This document shows, piece after piece, positions 63,055 to 64,000 of a stretch of 64,000 bases of DNA. The stretch comes from Aurantibrevibacter litoralis (GTDB taxonomy: Bacteria > Bacteroidota > Bacteroidia > Flavobacteriales > Flavobacteriaceae). The position numbers and the translations under genes were made by a program. Under the pieces are notes generated by a model. It made no database searches, was not told the DNA's origin, and worked only from the letters and a program-made list of their open reading frames with translations. The stretch spans positions 1 to 64,000 of the forward strand of contig NZ_JAYEEQ010000006.1 of the NCBI RefSeq assembly GCF_034651555.1, given 5' to 3'. Each line of letters starts with the position of its first letter. Within the stretch, counting starts at the first letter, position 1.

Positions 63055-63912
63055 TTAAGATGCTGATGCGCTGTTTTTTTTGGCCGGATTGCCTTTCGGA
63101 GGTTTGTATCTTGTAAAAGGGATTTTTAGCAACGCGCCCAAATGCGCATTTTTAGCTGCATCGGGATAGGTGTCTACGCCATAGACGATTTCGGCGTTGG
63201 GCAGTTTGGAAAAAGTGCCGAAAAAGCGATCCCAAAGTGAAAATATATTGCCATAATTGGTGTCGGTGTATGGCAGCACAAAGTGATGGTGTACTTTGTG
63301 CATATCGGGAGAAACAAAGACCCAACTTAACGCGTTATCTACCTTTTTTGGCAAGGCAATATTGGCATGGTTAAACTGTGAAAAAAGCACCGAAAGTGCC
63401 TGATACAACATAATGACCCCTACCGGGGCACCGACTACCAAAACGCCCAAGCATGTAAAAACAAACCGAATAACACTTTCGCCCGGATGGTGCCTATTGG
63501 CCGTGGTTGTATCTACTTCATGGTCGGTGTGATGAATGAGGTGAAACCCCCAAAGTACTTTAATTTTATGTTGTACCCAATGCGCCAACCAAGCCGCAAT
63601 AAAATCGAGAAGAAGTACACCTAGAAGTACCTGGCCCCACAAAGGCCAATGCGCCAACTGAGGCAAAATTCCGATACCGTGGGTAAGCGCCCAATCGCTT
63701 GTTGCTAGTAAAAGAAAGGCCAATACAAAATTAATGAGGACCGTGGTGAGCGTAAAAAAGATATTAACGCCTGCGTGTTTTACTTTGTGGTACTTGAATT
63801 TAAATAAGGGCGCAGCATATTCCAGCAACCAAAAAAAAGTGATACCCAATACTAAAATGAGGCTTCTGTGTGTAGCGGGAATTGTTTCGAAATACGTAAG
63901 AATCGTTTGCAT
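63055..63912 (-). CDS. Sterol desaturase / fatty acid hydroxylase family membrane protein
   Basis: 285 residues with several membrane helices. The diiron histidine clusters of the family are visible: AHWVQHK near 115, FHLIHHTDHEVDTTTANRHHPGE near 127, and MHKVHHHFVLPYTDTNYGN near 210. Bacterial members act on lipids such as hopanoids or ornithine lipids; the substrate here is unknown. It begins 4 bp after the stop codon of the gene at the right edge. Confidence 0.93.
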   Translation of the reverse strand: MQTILTYFETIPATHRSLILVLGITFFWLLEYAAPLFKFKYHKVKHAGVNIFFTLTTVLINFVLAFLLLATSDWALTHGIGILPQLAHWPLWGQVLLGVLLLDFIAAWLAHWVQHKIKVLWGFHLIHHTDHEVDTTTANRHHPGESVIRFVFTCLGVLVVGAPVGVIMLYQALSVLFSQFNHANIALPKKVDNALSWVFVSPDMHKVHHHFVLPYTDTNYGNIFSLWDRFFGTFSKLPNAEIVYGVDTYPDAAKNAHLGALLKIPFTRYKPPKGNPAKKNSASAS

Positions 63913-63916
63913 GGTA

Positions 63917-64000
63917 TTAAAATAGTAAATTTATGCCTTGACGCCCTCGCAAAAAATAAGCAATGCCATAACGATTTGGAATATACGCTGTTTGGTAATA
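63917..64000 (-). CDS. C-terminal end of a probable outer-membrane beta-barrel protein (edge of window)
   Basis: The frame is open from the right edge to TAA at 63917 (27 residues). It ends YFLRGRQGINLLF, with alternating aromatic and hydrophobic residues and a terminal Phe, the usual end of an outer-membrane beta-barrel strand. The frame is on the same strand as, and 4 bp before, the sterol desaturase gene. Most of the gene lies outside the window. Confidence 0.55.
   Translation of the reverse strand, partial: YYQTAYIPNRYGIAYFLRGRQGINLLF

Overview
The window reads as a chromosomal stretch of a marine-type Flavobacteriaceae (phylum Bacteroidota). The reasons are a low-GC, densely coding sequence, start codons mostly without strong Shine-Dalgarno sites, promoter boxes of the Bacteroidota type (TTG or TTTG, about 20 bp, TAnnTTTG), and lineage-typical genes: a PorP/SprF-type outer-membrane protein, GSCFA, DUF4136, DUF5522, NamZ, a long aromatic amino acid hydroxylase and a GlgE glycogen cluster. 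One scaffold gap of exactly 100 N lies at 24628-24727.

Layout. 1-24300 is mostly core genome: lipB, a tiny YqaE/Pmp3 protein, lysS, hemL with a cell-wall glucosaminidase and a PLP enzyme, an aromatic amino acid hydroxylase, alaS, an M23 peptidase with a MerR regulator, a LemA/TPM trio, der, a NeuD-like acyltransferase, era and an alanine:cation symporter. 24300-29400 is the most accessory-looking part: initiator tRNA, assembly gap, the end of a GIY-YIG nuclease, a decayed copy of the tRNA 3' half, a hipBA toxin-antitoxin pair with operators, and a secreted PHP-domain protein flanked by two direct copies of a dispersed repeat. 29400-35000 holds an FAD oxidoreductase, a NarL-type two-component system, and next to it three similar inverted repeats, each about 31 bp from a promoter-like box. 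34496-38498 is a tesA/lolD/permease cluster. 39098-47499 holds a PfkB kinase, a LacI regulator with paired operators, then glgE, maltokinase and glgB. 48090-51270 is a PD40 protein plus a PorP/SprF-SPOR protein. 52541-56989 carries an atypical response regulator and a sulfur cluster (SulP transporter, MBL-rhodanese, DUF2892, a small membrane protein). 57317-64000 has a mutarotase-like protein, an M20 peptidase, a SYLF protein, a LolC/E-like permease, NamZ and a sterol-desaturase-family protein, with the C-terminus of a probable beta-barrel protein at the right edge.

Three patterns stand out beyond the genes. First, six copies of a roughly 195-bp element built from a chain of palindromes (194-387, 26905-27098, 28985-29202, 38836-39080, 51288-51482, 62826-63009); their sequence differences mostly preserve the palindromes, and one hairpin is flipped between copies. 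Second, an AATACCC-N6-GGGTATT motif occurs three times beside the two-component system with nearly constant spacing to a TAnnTTTA box, pointing toward the kinase gene, a 56-codon ORF and a candidate small RNA. Third, the tRNA-fMet / GIY-YIG / tRNA-fragment arrangement suggests a nuclease-linked insertion at a tRNA.

Functions are assigned by reading translated motifs by eye. No database search or folding program was run.
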